DNA of 64,000 nt from Pseudoalteromonas shioyasakiensis (GCF_001550135.1 NZ_LRUE01000002.1:1-64000), one strand, 5' to 3'. Counted from the first letter of the stretch, positions 27,101 through 36,692 are shown. Notes: a model not told the origin generated them from the sequence alone. A program made the numbers and translations.

Positions 27101-27990
27101 TTATTGAAAAGCTTTTCTGCTGCATCAAAGTGGCGTTTTTCAAGTTCGACACAGCCTTTAAGCCATGTCTGATAAGCAGGGTCTGCTTGCTTTTTTTGTT
27201 CAGCTAAATGCGTTTTTTTAAAGTCACTAAATTGTAGCTGACCTTTACTGCTTTTAGGGTAGGCTGCAAAGTAACGCTGATATTCGCGCTCAGTTTGTTT
27301 ATTGAGCGGCATATCCTCAAGGGCTGCAAGCCACGCAAACTCAGCTTCAACACCATATTGGTTACTGTGTGCATAATGGCTCAGTAATTCTATGGCTTCT
27401 TTGTTTGTTGGGTTTTGCTTTAACAGATGTCTTGCGTAGGCAAGCTCAAAACGGCCACTATTTGGGTAGCGTTTTAGTAAAGAACGATAACCGCGCAGTG
27501 CTTGCTGATATTGATTTGGATCTTGAGCAAGCCAGTTTATGTGCTCCAGCTCATATTCAATATTAGGGTAGGCGGATTTAAATAGCCGATTGTAGATTTT
27601 TACCGCGTCACTGTATTGTCCGGCCCTGGCACGCAGCCTGGCTTGTTGAACCGCTTCTTTGTCTTGGTTATTGACGCGTGCAAGTAGGTTTAAGCTTGTT
27701 ACGCACGGATGTGATAGGTTACTAAGCTCTGCTAAATGCGCATTGGCTTTGTCGGTTTCTTTGAGGCTATATAAAACGCGCACCTGGGCACATTGCACCT
27801 GGATATTTTTAGGTGCAATGCTTTGCAGCTTTTCTAAGCTGTCGCTCATCAATTGATTATCACGCTCAATTTCACCAAGTTGTACTTGGCTAATTAACCA
27901 ATCAATTGATTGACTATCAAGGTCTTTGTTTATTGCTGCGGATGCACTGGAGCTTGCTAAAACTGCAGCAAGTAGCCACTTTATCGGCAT
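24178..27990 (-). CDS. bcsC: Cellulose synthase outer-membrane export subunit BcsC
   Basis: Export protein of 1270 residues. A signal peptide (MPIKWLLAAVLASSSASA) is followed by a long periplasmic array of TPR motifs (about 35-860; for example ARAGQYSDAVKIYNRLF, GLLNLRQGRNANAYQYFKKA, GLVDHAKALYKKTLWQFP). The C-terminal BcsC barrel domain (about 930-1270) has GGTGIVKLDPMT, CLFDCPLL-like and GASFEYRFTPHWFFGGYVN strands. The barrel secretes the glucan through the outer membrane and the TPRs bridge the periplasm. It overlaps bcsZ by ten bases. It is the last gene of the minus-strand bcs operon; I saw no clear terminator in the 24000-24177 gap. Confidence 0.95.
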   Translation of the reverse strand: MPIKWLLAAVLASSSASAAINKDLDSQSIDWLISQVQLGEIERDNQLMSDSLEKLQSIAPKNIQVQCAQVRVLYSLKETDKANAHLAELSNLSHPCVTSLNLLARVNNQDKEAVQQARLRARAGQYSDAVKIYNRLFKSAYPNIEYELEHINWLAQDPNQYQQALRGYRSLLKRYPNSGRFELAYARHLLKQNPTNKEAIELLSHYAHSNQYGVEAEFAWLAALEDMPLNKQTEREYQRYFAAYPKSSKGQLQFSDFKKTHLAEQKKQADPAYQTWLKGCVELEKRHFDAAEKLFNKALRGRPQDPEIYNSLGLLNLRQGRNANAYQYFKKAQKYSIDANRITVLKGLANTARFWQYIDEAKSAISSNELKQATLKLDLADTLNEDPNTVLFYRAELAKQAGQLQNAMNLYKQVLKDDPLQQPTLRAMLELTASDGNYARSHRFYNGLTRQQQALIAEDYTLLQTQQLRARADELTAEGKLDEAVDVLLMAIKQSPRQSWLYYDLANLYQQQGLVDHAKALYKKTLWQFPLDAELRYSHALFLRSLNDYQGALATLDYIPNNARTEQINVLTEQLSINTKLERLSANNTATNKATVIYKLTELEAQPLTPLMQAELASQWQQINEQQYAIRQLKKALTRDPSLSPYWHMTYANWLIESNDKNAADSWFADYQLPSNATDAEQSQWLALQVNYVNRFSDSNQRVAKLSELATRYPDNPELSEALINAHIEQGNSNQAITRFEQHVAKGQTVSTDTALAIATLARQQQRDDLADRIIAGQINQVSSEQSYRQQQLMAALEQFEDKQSAINLAEQLLAKSNNNQELYYQAAAVAQAKQQTTLAQSWYRAAVDPDTATSTLSDEQNYELYALDENEAWYVNNAKRQLQGIERDEQAYITAAINLSSQTSTQNESTLGAGATPIEAGFPLWGGTGIVKLDPMTISSQETRFDETFAGSRYGQGALCIFDCPLLSIKPKQQGMDIGLAWQNEQWRIDVGTTPLGFLVEDIVWGVNYNGDLGDFGYGVTFNKRPVTSSVLSYAGLEDVFTNQVWGGVRATQLQLSLSHDLGLDWGFWGSTNYQILQGKNVKDNQSYSLLGGSYYRYIRERNTELSLGLNLLHWSYKYNLSEETWGHGGYYSPQNYLGASLPVIFDKRVGHNFVYRLRAGVSWSTTTTDDIAFFPNDPILQGQAEAQTAVTGVVPYFEGDTSNGLSYNLGASFEYRFTPHWFFGGYVNLDRADFYEPNYAQLYFRYYFNPVYSELAFPGKPVVPYASY

Positions 27991-29096
27991 TCATTGCTCC
28001 AGTTAGTTGTTAAAGCCCCGTTTTTATCAATACTAAAACGTTTGTTCAATGCGCTGTTACCAAATAAATACAACACGCTGTCGTAGTAGCGGCTGGTGGT
28101 AAAGCGGGTATCCATCATTATTTGCTGTTGTAAAGCCGTCACAGTTTGTGATGCATTATCTTCAGCAAGCAATGGCAATAAGGCGGCAACAAAACCACTT
28201 GGGGCGTTGCCTGCCGTTTTGCCTGTGGCAGCATTGGTTTCTAATGGCACTTTGCCTGAAGAAACAATGCTATCAACAAAAGGTTTAAACTGCTCTGTAA
28301 GGGCATTTTTATAGGGGGCATCTTCTGCCATCATACTGGCCCAAAGGTAGACGCGGATAGCATTGTAACTACCTGTAGCAGGGGCGCTTTTATCATGATA
28401 AAAGCCTTTTTCCACGCTGTAATTAACCCAATCAGGGCTCACGCCTTTTGGTGCTGTATCTATTAATAACTGCGCTGAGTTATCGTGTAATGTTTGCCAA
28501 GGCGAGTGCGGGTATAGGTGCGCAAATTGCGCAAATATAAATAGCGGTGCATAGCTTGGATTTAATTTCCAGCTACTGTCTTTTTCAAAACCTGTTGGCC
28601 CAGGTAAAAGAGTCAGACCGAGGTTTGGTATCTGCGCTGTTTCTTCACGAATGATGCGCTCAGCAAGCACTGAGCTGAGCACTGCGTAGCGTCTTTCATT
28701 CCATAAGATAGCCGCTTGCGACAGGGTATAAGCAATCCATAAATCTGAATCAGAAGCTGGATTTGAATCAAGGATTTGTCCTTGATTTTGCTTTATTCCC
28801 CATTGCCACGCTGGTAAACGGGTACTTAAATCACCTTCAGAAAGGTGTACTTCAGTCCACTCAAGCAACTTATCGAAGCTGGCTTTATCATTGGCAAGTA
28901 AAGCAAAGAATAACGCATAAGATTGCCCCTCTGAGGTGGTAATACTGTAATCACTACCCAAATCAATTACGCGTCCTTCTGGTGTAATGAAGTGAGTTTT
29001 AAAGTTATTCCATTGCGGCCAAGCGCTGCAGCTTAACTGAGCTAAGGCGTTGCTTGAAAAAACAAAAACGAATAGTAAAGAAGCGATAGTTTTCAT
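27981..29096 (-). CDS. bcsZ: Periplasmic endo-1,4-beta-glucanase BcsZ (GH8)
   Basis: Periplasmic cellulase of 371 residues that trims or releases glucan during export. It has a signal peptide (MKTIASLLFVFVFSSNALA) and a GH8 (alpha/alpha)6 domain. The expected proton donor Glu is in TTSEGQSYALFFALL and the catalytic Asp in NPASDSDLWIAYTLSQA, both intact. Other matches are LPAWQWGI and LNPSYAPLFIFAQFA. The ATG overlaps the bcsB stop codon (TAATG), so translation should be coupled. Confidence 0.95.
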   Translation of the reverse strand: MKTIASLLFVFVFSSNALAQLSCSAWPQWNNFKTHFITPEGRVIDLGSDYSITTSEGQSYALFFALLANDKASFDKLLEWTEVHLSEGDLSTRLPAWQWGIKQNQGQILDSNPASDSDLWIAYTLSQAAILWNERRYAVLSSVLAERIIREETAQIPNLGLTLLPGPTGFEKDSSWKLNPSYAPLFIFAQFAHLYPHSPWQTLHDNSAQLLIDTAPKGVSPDWVNYSVEKGFYHDKSAPATGSYNAIRVYLWASMMAEDAPYKNALTEQFKPFVDSIVSSGKVPLETNAATGKTAGNAPSGFVAALLPLLAEDNASQTVTALQQQIMMDTRFTTSRYYDSVLYLFGNSALNKRFSIDKNGALTTNWSNECR

Positions 29097-31345
29097 TATG
29101 CCTGATCTCCTTCAGATAAACGTTTTTTGGTAAGTAGCGCGAGCACTCGCCACAACATAAATGAAATAAGTAATAGGGTTAGTAGTGATAGAATCGCTAA
29201 CAATACTGGGCGGTCTGAAAAGTGGAACCAAATGAGGGTATGAATAGGCACGTGACCGACAAAATACTGTTCATCGGTTTTAATCGTTTTGATGCCTTGG
29301 CTATTGATAATGGCTGAGCTTCCCATTATTTGAGCTGTTTTATCATCATTCAGTAGAGCATCAGTGAGAAGTGCAAAAGCATTTTCATTACTGGCAATCA
29401 AAGAGACTACTGAGCGGTCTGAATCAAACGGTGACTGGAACCCGGACATCACGGCTAAACGACCAATGCTGCTTATATTTACTTTAATTTTTTCAGCACC
29501 TTTAGTGTCGTAGGCACCATTATAGATAGCTTGATCAACAATGCGTTGGTTGTTGTTGATAAGCACACTTAGGGCGCTGTCTTTGGCAAGTGAGTTTAAG
29601 AAAGAGTCAGGCTTACCAATAATAATAATGTCTTTATCGTTTAGCGCCAATTGGTTACTTGGAAATTGAATGTCTAAACGGTGCGCTGGGTAGCCTGTTA
29701 TGGCACCCAAATGACCTGTGAAATTAAGCAATAAACTAATCGCGTTAACTGAGCTGTTAGCTTCCATTACAAGCGTGCTTTGGTGTAAATCGGCATATTT
29801 GGTGAATGGGAAACCGCCATTTGCAAAGGCGCGTAGGTTTGGCATGGCAATATAGTGATGGAAGTCACTTACATCAATGGTAGAGCTGCCATCAATTGCA
29901 CCAAATTCACCGCCGGCAGGAATGGCGCTACACTCACCGGTTTTTACGACTGCAAAATTAAAATCATAAGTCAGCTGGTTATTTGTTGTTAAATCTAACC
30001 CTGTTAGCTCAAAGTCTTGACGAGTTTTGGTTGGATTGAATTCAGATAAAAGCGGTAACAAGGTATCGGTTGTAATCGTTTTACCACCTTCGTTATCAAG
30101 AATAAAACCATCCACAAACTTACCGTTAATCAACATATTCAAACGCGACAACATGTTCTGCTCAACAGGCGTGTTGCGGTAATTCAAGGTAATAGGAATA
30201 CCATTTTCACGCCAAGTGAATAAATCTGGTGCAAAACGCAAGTCTAACCGAACAGGTAGACCGCGATAGCCTTCCGATTGCAGCTGAGTTGGGTATTCAA
30301 TAAATTCATCAAAGCTTACTGGGCGATCAGAACGCACCCACAGTGGCGCATCGTAGGCTTCTCGAAGCGGTAAGTTGCTAATTGCATCAATGGTTGCACT
30401 GCGACCAGTCATGACTTTATAGCCAAAGACTAAACCTACTACGGCTTCTTTCAATTGTGCTGTGTCTTTACCTAAAACAAGCAGAACTTTGGCGTAGCGC
30501 TGAGTAGGGCTGCTGATAATTTCTACAGTTGGCTTTTCAACATCAGGGTAATTCAATAAAAAATCAGGCTTGTTGTCGTTTGTTGCGAATACGACACTAT
30601 GTTCTGTCGGTGTTGCATTAATTTGCACAGGGAACTGTGCTTTGCGCCATTTTGCTTGAGCGCCAAAAAAGCTTGATAGTGCAGCCGCTGCTTCGAGTGT
30701 GTTTTCATCAGGTTGTGATGCAAACACAAAAGGCAAAGTGACCTTGTTGTAATCTCGCGAATCAAAAAATGGTGCAGGGAAATACTCAAGTAAGCTTTCA
30801 AGAGCAAGTGACTGACGGTCAATAGAAATACGGCTGCTTTTACTAAGCTCAGCCCATATTGTTTTACTATAGTCATCCTGACAAACCAGATCGTAAAAAC
30901 CGACTAGTTCGAAGCGAATTTGGTTAAAGTCTTTAATTAGCTTAGGGTTAAGAACAATACTGCGCTCAGAGACTGTGCCAATTGGCGTTGTCTTATCATC
31001 AATAGGTAGCACAGTGACAAGGTTTTCATTTAAGAAAATTTTCAAATGTGAGACACGACCAATAAGTGATGGTGAAGTTGTGTATGAAAAGTCTAGGGTC
31101 AGTTTTTTCCCTAATTTATCGAGGCGGTTTGTAAAATCAACACGGGTACTATTACTCACTCCATCAAGCTTGAACTTGCTTAAACCAAGCTTTTCAAAGC
31201 TTAGCGTCATGCTTTCAATTGGTGCTTGCTCTGGGTAACCATCATCAAAAATCGCTTTATTAGAGAGAGGCTCAGCACTTATCGCCCAGCCAGATATGCC
31301 GAGTGTGCCAAAAGCTAATAACAAGGTTAAAAAAGTTTTTATCAT
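29096..31345 (-). CDS. bcsB: Cellulose synthase periplasmic subunit BcsB
   Basis: Membrane-anchored periplasmic partner of BcsA, 749 residues. It has a signal peptide (1-24), two alternating carbohydrate-binding and flavodoxin-like repeats (GVSNSTRVDFTNRLDKLGKKLTL; GYRGLPVRLDLRFAPDLFTW), and a single C-terminal transmembrane helix (VLLAILSLLTLLLISFMLWRVLALL) that packs against BcsA in known structures. BcsB guides the growing glucan across the periplasm and is required for BcsA activity. Start and stop overlap bcsA (4 bases) and bcsZ (1 base). Confidence 0.95.
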   Translation of the reverse strand: MIKTFLTLLLAFGTLGISGWAISAEPLSNKAIFDDGYPEQAPIESMTLSFEKLGLSKFKLDGVSNSTRVDFTNRLDKLGKKLTLDFSYTTSPSLIGRVSHLKIFLNENLVTVLPIDDKTTPIGTVSERSIVLNPKLIKDFNQIRFELVGFYDLVCQDDYSKTIWAELSKSSRISIDRQSLALESLLEYFPAPFFDSRDYNKVTLPFVFASQPDENTLEAAAALSSFFGAQAKWRKAQFPVQINATPTEHSVVFATNDNKPDFLLNYPDVEKPTVEIISSPTQRYAKVLLVLGKDTAQLKEAVVGLVFGYKVMTGRSATIDAISNLPLREAYDAPLWVRSDRPVSFDEFIEYPTQLQSEGYRGLPVRLDLRFAPDLFTWRENGIPITLNYRNTPVEQNMLSRLNMLINGKFVDGFILDNEGGKTITTDTLLPLLSEFNPTKTRQDFELTGLDLTTNNQLTYDFNFAVVKTGECSAIPAGGEFGAIDGSSTIDVSDFHHYIAMPNLRAFANGGFPFTKYADLHQSTLVMEANSSVNAISLLLNFTGHLGAITGYPAHRLDIQFPSNQLALNDKDIIIIGKPDSFLNSLAKDSALSVLINNNQRIVDQAIYNGAYDTKGAEKIKVNISSIGRLAVMSGFQSPFDSDRSVVSLIASNENAFALLTDALLNDDKTAQIMGSSAIINSQGIKTIKTDEQYFVGHVPIHTLIWFHFSDRPVLLAILSLLTLLLISFMLWRVLALLTKKRLSEGDQA

Positions 31346-34008
31346 GATGTTTTTAGTACTTTTGTTGGTTTTTTAGGTAATAATGACGCCACAAAGTACA
31401 AGACTCTTGATGCAAACGCAATCGCGGGTCTTAATTCATTTGGGGCATGGAAAATCAAGTTCTTAAAGCCTCTTAGACTGGTATAAAAAACGTGAGAAAA
31501 GCTGTATGAAGGCTTGTCGTGTTTAAAGTTTTCTTGCCAATCAAGCCAAGCATCAGCACGTGAGAAAGTGCATTGAATAAAGGCTTTTTGTTTTTCTAAA
31601 TCTAAATCCCTGAGGGTAAGACCCAGTTGTTTATCGCGGGTGTTACAGATATAAGTTGGGAATGAAAACTGCTTCAAACCACGGCTCATGAGTAGCTCGA
31701 CTTTATCATTTACACGGCAAAGGTGATTATGGTCAGTTTCAAGACCAACACCATTATTTGAGTAGTCCGTAATTTTTACTTTAATAGTACGGCCATTAGC
31801 AAGGCGAATAGCTGCAGGGAAATTTGCTTTAATGCGGTGTGAGCTGCGTACTTGTTTGGCTTCAGCGGCAACAGCCACAGCTGCACCTAAAATTATCACG
31901 TTATAGCTTGCCCACAGCATGCTAATGACGAGTACACCTATTTGTGAACTATCGCCGAAGAGCAATCTAAACACGCCGTAGGTCATACCCAAAACGTTAA
32001 CAAGCAACAAGATTATATAAGGCTTTGAAATCGTCCAATCGTAGTGATCTTGCTTGTTTAAACCGCCTTTTTCAGTCACGTTAAATTTACCCTTATTCGG
32101 GTTGATAAGCGCAACTGTCGTGGGTTTTAAAATATACCAAGCAAGTACTGACTCATAAACTTCGCCCCAAAATGAATAGCGGTATTTACCTTGAATTCGA
32201 GAGTTGGTTATTTTTACCTGTAACAGGGTTGGCACAATATAAAGAAAGATGGCAACAAACGGTGCATAGATAATTTGCGCATTAAAATAAATTAATGCCA
32301 GTGGCGCTGTTAAGAATACAATTCGCGGAATGCCTGATAAAAAGTGCAACATAGCGTTTAAATAGCACAAGCGCTGCGCGATATTTAGGCCCTTACCAAA
32401 CAGCGGGTTATCTAATCGGAATATTTGTGCCATGCCGCGTGCCCAGCGAATACGTTGACCAACGTGGGCAGATAAACTATCTGTAGCCAGGCCGGCGGCT
32501 TGTGGAATATTAATATATGTTGTTTTGTAGCCAGCGCGCTGCATTCTTAGCGCGGTGTGGGCATCTTCAGTGACGGTTTCTACGGCAAAACCACCAATTT
32601 CTTCAAGGGCACTGCGCCTTAAAACAGCACACGAACCACAAAAGAAGGTTGCGTCCCACATATCATTACCATCTTGGATTAAACCATAGAACAGCATGTT
32701 TTCATTAGGGATTTTTCGATGGTTCTTTAGATTGCGCTCAAATGGATCGGCAGAAAAAAAGTGGTGAGGTGTTTGTACTAAACACACTTTACTGTCATTG
32801 ATGAATTGTCCCATTGTCATTTGTAAGAATGAGCGAGCAGGGATATGGTCACAGTCAAAAATAGCAATGTAGTCGCCACTAGTTACTTTCATCGCATGGT
32901 TCATGTTACCGGCTTTGGCATGTTTGTTATCAGGGCGAGTTAAATAACCAACACCAATTTGCTTTGCGAATTCGGCAAATTCAGGGCGCTTACCATCATC
33001 TAAAATATAAATGTTAAGCTTATCTGCAGGCCAATCAATACTTTGCGCGGCGATTGTTGTTGGCTTCACAACATCAAGCGGCTCATTATAAGTAGGAATA
33101 TAAATATCAACTGTTGGCCAGTTTGCAGTGTCTTTTCCTAACGCGATTGGTTTACGGTTTAATGGATTAATGGTTTGGAAAAAGCCTAATATTAGTACTA
33201 ACCAAGCGTAACTTTCAGCAAGCAATAAACCAATCCCGAGTGCTAGGGCTAACGGGTCACCCCAGTTCAGGGTATCTGTGTAGCGCCACCATAGATAACG
33301 TGTAGAGGTTGTAACAGAAAGGGTGATCATCACAATAGTGGCCATTTTCCCTTCAACCCGCCTTAGAGAATAAGCAACCACCAAAATTAAACTAATGAAC
33401 ACTGCTTGCGCTTCAATACTAAATGGCACGGTTACAAATATAGCCACCGCAAAAATAATGAGAGTGAAAAAAGCGACCTTTAAGGTGCTGTTTCTCCAAA
33501 GTGGAGAGCGACTCACTGCTTTATATGATTTAGTTTTTGTTTGTTTTCTAGCAACTAACCAAAGCCCTTTAAAAGAGCGTACTAGTTTACTGTCTGCCAG
33601 TCTCAATAAGCGAGCTGAACGCGTGATTTTACGCCAAGATTTACGCTGTTCAACGGCGATATGTTGCTGTGAGGTTGTGGTGGTATTGAATAGCGCAAGG
33701 TACACACTTTGCAATACAATCCGAATGCAATTGCTTGGTGTAAGTACTGGTTGAGAAACATGAGGATACAAGCGTTTAAGTTTAAGCTTTAACTCACGTT
33801 TTTTATTGTTATCTAATTTAATAAACAATGACAAAAAAAGCACAAAGAAGGGGAGTAAAATCGCTCCCAATAGGCTCATTTTGTGTTGGTTGTAATAACT
33901 ATAAAATTTTATAAATACGAAGCGCACAAGTTGCTTCGTTAAAAACAACCCTAAAATACCTTTAAATAGTCGGTGTGTGACACCGAGTGAATGGATGCTA
34001 TTGGTCAT
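31342..34008 (-). CDS. bcsA: Cellulose synthase catalytic subunit BcsA with PilZ domain
   Basis: Processive family-2 glycosyltransferase of 888 residues polymerising UDP-glucose into beta-1,4-glucan. Eight or more transmembrane helices flank the GT domain. Motifs are VDIYIPTYNEP (first Asp), AIFDCDHIPA (DxD-like), TVTEDAHTALRMQRAG (TED, catalytic base) and QRIRWARGM (QxxRW). The C-terminal PilZ domain has the c-di-GMP motifs RSSHR and DYSNNG (about residues 725-765), so activation by c-di-GMP is expected. It overlaps bcsQ by 11 bases and bcsB by 4. Confidence 0.97.
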   Translation of the reverse strand: MTNSIHSLGVTHRLFKGILGLFLTKQLVRFVFIKFYSYYNQHKMSLLGAILLPFFVLFLSLFIKLDNNKKRELKLKLKRLYPHVSQPVLTPSNCIRIVLQSVYLALFNTTTTSQQHIAVEQRKSWRKITRSARLLRLADSKLVRSFKGLWLVARKQTKTKSYKAVSRSPLWRNSTLKVAFFTLIIFAVAIFVTVPFSIEAQAVFISLILVVAYSLRRVEGKMATIVMITLSVTTSTRYLWWRYTDTLNWGDPLALALGIGLLLAESYAWLVLILGFFQTINPLNRKPIALGKDTANWPTVDIYIPTYNEPLDVVKPTTIAAQSIDWPADKLNIYILDDGKRPEFAEFAKQIGVGYLTRPDNKHAKAGNMNHAMKVTSGDYIAIFDCDHIPARSFLQMTMGQFINDSKVCLVQTPHHFFSADPFERNLKNHRKIPNENMLFYGLIQDGNDMWDATFFCGSCAVLRRSALEEIGGFAVETVTEDAHTALRMQRAGYKTTYINIPQAAGLATDSLSAHVGQRIRWARGMAQIFRLDNPLFGKGLNIAQRLCYLNAMLHFLSGIPRIVFLTAPLALIYFNAQIIYAPFVAIFLYIVPTLLQVKITNSRIQGKYRYSFWGEVYESVLAWYILKPTTVALINPNKGKFNVTEKGGLNKQDHYDWTISKPYIILLLVNVLGMTYGVFRLLFGDSSQIGVLVISMLWASYNVIILGAAVAVAAEAKQVRSSHRIKANFPAAIRLANGRTIKVKITDYSNNGVGLETDHNHLCRVNDKVELLMSRGLKQFSFPTYICNTRDKQLGLTLRDLDLEKQKAFIQCTFSRADAWLDWQENFKHDKPSYSFSHVFYTSLRGFKNLIFHAPNELRPAIAFASRVLYFVASLLPKKPTKVLKTS

Positions 34009-34720
34009 TCTGACTCGCGCGGCTTACAAGCCAACCGGCTAGCGTTTCAAAGTCATCATTAGCAACGCTGTATGGAGCACAGTTAATCGCCACATTTCTA
34101 AATGCAGTTGCTTCTTTGATGACTTCATCTTTGTTGATATATAAAGGTGCAATTAATGGTAATTCAGTTTGCCAAAGCTGCAATAAATCTGATTCAAGCT
34201 CAGAGGCTGAATTATATTTATTGGTTAAAAAATAATGCTGCCATGATGATTCAGTCTGCTTTAGAGTGTTTAAACGTTTGAAAGCAAAACTGTGACAAAT
34301 TGCATCACAATTAATAATCTCAAGGAATATATCGTCTTCATTTAGCGAATAGCGGTGCACATCAACATGGGCTGGGCAGTCAAATAAAAACCAGCTGTCA
34401 TCGCTGTCATTAAGCTGCTGACAACTCTCTATAATACATGAAAAGTCTAACCCTAAGTTCGAACGGCTGCCATAGGGTAAAAACTTTACGCCATCATTAT
34501 CTTGGTGAAACTGCTCACATGCAGAGGCAAAGTTTGGGTAATCACTCCAGCCTAGCTGATGCTCCCAAGCAAGACCAAGGTGTAGGCCTAAGTCGCCTTT
34601 TGGATCTAAATCGATGGCATACACAGGCACATTTGATTTTCTCAAAGCACAAGCAAGGTTGGCCACAATAGATGTTGTACCAGTGCCACCTTTAATTCCT
34701 TTTAAAAAAATTCGCTTCAT
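33998..34720 (-). CDS. bcsQ: Cellulose biosynthesis ParA/MinD-like ATPase BcsQ
   Basis: SIMIBI-class ATPase of 240 residues with the deviant Walker A KGIKGGTGTTSIVANLA at the N terminus and YAIDLDPKGDLGLHLGL just after. WFLFDCPAHVD is the Walker B region. In E. coli, BcsQ with BcsR stabilises the synthase complex and helps place it at the pole. It is intact here, with no premature stop. It overlaps bcsR by four bases upstream and bcsA by eleven downstream. Confidence 0.93.
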   Translation of the reverse strand: MKRIFLKGIKGGTGTTSIVANLACALRKSNVPVYAIDLDPKGDLGLHLGLAWEHQLGWSDYPNFASACEQFHQDNDGVKFLPYGSRSNLGLDFSCIIESCQQLNDSDDSWFLFDCPAHVDVHRYSLNEDDIFLEIINCDAICHSFAFKRLNTLKQTESSWQHYFLTNKYNSASELESDLLQLWQTELPLIAPLYINKDEVIKEATAFRNVAINCAPYSVANDDFETLAGWLVSRASQNDQ

Positions 34721-34944
34721 TTATGATTCTTTATTGCGTTTTTGTTAATTTTTTTTGTGCTCTGTGTTTGTGTTGTTGCTAATGCGATATCGTTAAGCAA
34801 GGGGTACTTTTCAATCGTTTTTCGATTTTTTTCAACATCAACAATTTCAACATAATCCGTTTCCTTACCGCCAAATTGGCGTAACAGCTTTTCAATATCG
34901 TATTGAGTTAAGGTGTGTGAATTTTTTACTGCAAAGTCATTCAT
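34717..34944 (-). CDS. bcsR: Cellulose biosynthesis regulator BcsR
   Basis: Small protein of 75 residues, first gene of the minus-strand operon. It carries the BcsR pattern of a short helix (DIEKLLRQFGGKETDYVEI) followed by ..KYPLLNDIA, equivalent to ...YADI...RWPLLAE in E. coli, then a basic tail. Known BcsR partners BcsQ and recruits BcsE to the complex. Its position directly upstream of bcsQ, with a four-base overlap, supports the call although the sequence is short and divergent. Confidence 0.82.
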   Translation of the reverse strand: MNDFAVKNSHTLTQYDIEKLLRQFGGKETDYVEIVDVEKNRKTIEKYPLLNDIALATTQTQSTKKINKNAIKNHK

Positions 34945-35007
34945 CTAAAAAAACCGTTATGAGAAAAATTAGCTTAAAAATGTTCACGATCCATGGACAT
35001 AATCTGC

Positions 35008-35013
35008 ATTATA
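35008..35013 (-). promoter_or_regulatory. Candidate -10 element in the divergent bcs promoter region
   Basis: The 122 bases between bcsR and bcsE are AT-rich and must hold both divergent promoters. On the minus strand a TATAAT hexamer lies 64 bases before the bcsR start; a matching -35 is poor. No clear operator for a biofilm regulator was recognised. Confidence 0.3.
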
Positions 35014-35066
35014 TATAGAATAGCGTTTAAAACTAGTACTAAAGTATCTTTTTTAAGGGTTTGTTG

Positions 35067-36692
35067 GTGCCTCATTTAAATATTACAGGACTAAACGGAG
35101 CTTTCTCTGAGCTAAAGCGAGGCGCAAACTATGCTTTACTTGCCCCGCTAGATAATCAGCTAATAGAGTTAACAAGGCATCTTTTAACCAATCATAAAGA
35201 CTCGGTTTTTTTACTCTCTGAACAAGTCGAACTATTTTTCGAAGGAGAGGGAAGCGAGTTATTATTCACCTTGTTCGAACAAGGGGTACTACGTCCTTTC
35301 CATTTACATCATAATGAGAATGTATCAAAAAGTTTGCATTTTTCCCGTGGTGTTATTAACGAAATAAAACAGTATGAGCAACTGAAAAACAGTACGGTTA
35401 TCGTGCATGTCGATTCAGAACATTTAGTCTCTTTGAACGAACAGCAGCTTGGTGAAAAACTCAAGCTCTATGTTGCTTTGTCACAATCAAAAAATGTCAC
35501 TTTAGTGTTTTTAATGTCAGGTGCTTATGTCAGTGAATTGAGACGTCAGTTATTAGCCTTAAACCGTTTCTTTGATGGCCTTATTTATATAACTCAAGAG
35601 GCATCAATTCGCACTCTTGAGTATGATTATTGGTGTCATAAAGAAGGAGTTATCGCTGGGCGTTCGGTTAATTTACAGCTTCATGATGGTCAACTTGCAT
35701 TAGTTGAGGTAGAGCAAGAGGCTGATGATAAGTCTCTTGCAACGGAGCAAGACTTTGATGAAGACGAGGTGTGGCTTACTCGCAGTGCTGTACCTGAGGG
35801 TACAAAGCTACCCGTGTTTTATAAAATAATTGATGATAATGATGCTCTTTTTTCTAAAGGGCTTACCAAAAAATCAGCGACGTTAGTTTTTGCAGTTACC
35901 CGATACACTGATTTAAAAGCGTTAGCCAAAGATTGTTTCTCTCTTCGAAAGAAATGTGGTCGCCGACTGAAATTAGTAATTCAAAATGTTGATGGCATTA
36001 TTCGTCACCAGGACGAGTGCTTATTTTTAACTTTAGGGGTTAACCTTATTTTATATAGTTATTCTGAGCCTTCGCGTTTACTGTCACAAATTCAGTCAAT
36101 TCAAGGGTTTCAGTTTACTAGGCCACTACCGAAATCTATTGATGATGTTCTAAAATACAGTGAAAATGTATTGGCTAAAGGTTATTTGTCTCCAGATAAG
36201 TTCGTACAGCAGGTTGCTAAACATAGTGACTCAGCTGCCAATCTGGGTGTAAGTGGCGTGCTTGTTATGTTGCAGCTTTTACCGCGTATTGATGCCATAC
36301 ACCCATTACATTTATTTCATGTAAAACGTGAAGGGGATATTTTTAGTTTTGCTGATGGCACGGTTTACCTTTATCTACATGCTTGTCGAGAACACGATGT
36401 GGAAAGTGCGATTAAACATTTATTTAAATTACAGGTAAGCGACTTTTTTATGTCAAAAAATGTCATTGCTGATCATTTTTATATTCAGCAAGAATGTCGC
36501 CGTATGCAACGTCATTTTGCTAATACTGAAATAACCGACTTTACCCAACAATTACAAGAAAACGTCAGTTACATTTTTGATACAAAAACAGCAGACATTG
36601 CAAATTTAAATACAGAGACACCGGAATTTAAAAAAGTGATTCGACCTATATCTGAGCCAGTAAAAGTGACCTTAAAAGGTGAGCTATCATGA
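35067..36692 (+). CDS. bcsE: c-di-GMP-binding cellulose enhancer BcsE
   Basis: Cytoplasmic subunit of about 541 residues that binds c-di-GMP through its GIL domain and boosts cellulose output in E. coli. The N-terminal part resembles a degenerate NTPase. The central and C-terminal parts contain CGRRLKLVIQNVDGIIRHQDE, with the RxxD I-site-like motif RHQD, followed by LTLGVNLILYSYSEPSRLLSQ and FTRPLPKSIDDVL, all alignable with E. coli BcsE. I chose the GTG at 35067 because AAGGG sits seven bases upstream; two in-frame TTG codons precede it. The stop overlaps the bcsF ATG (ATGA). Confidence 0.92.
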   Translation: MPHLNITGLNGAFSELKRGANYALLAPLDNQLIELTRHLLTNHKDSVFLLSEQVELFFEGEGSELLFTLFEQGVLRPFHLHHNENVSKSLHFSRGVINEIKQYEQLKNSTVIVHVDSEHLVSLNEQQLGEKLKLYVALSQSKNVTLVFLMSGAYVSELRRQLLALNRFFDGLIYITQEASIRTLEYDYWCHKEGVIAGRSVNLQLHDGQLALVEVEQEADDKSLATEQDFDEDEVWLTRSAVPEGTKLPVFYKIIDDNDALFSKGLTKKSATLVFAVTRYTDLKALAKDCFSLRKKCGRRLKLVIQNVDGIIRHQDECLFLTLGVNLILYSYSEPSRLLSQIQSIQGFQFTRPLPKSIDDVLKYSENVLAKGYLSPDKFVQQVAKHSDSAANLGVSGVLVMLQLLPRIDAIHPLHLFHVKREGDIFSFADGTVYLYLHACREHDVESAIKHLFKLQVSDFFMSKNVIADHFYIQQECRRMQRHFANTEITDFTQQLQENVSYIFDTKTADIANLNTETPEFKKVIRPISEPVKVTLKGELS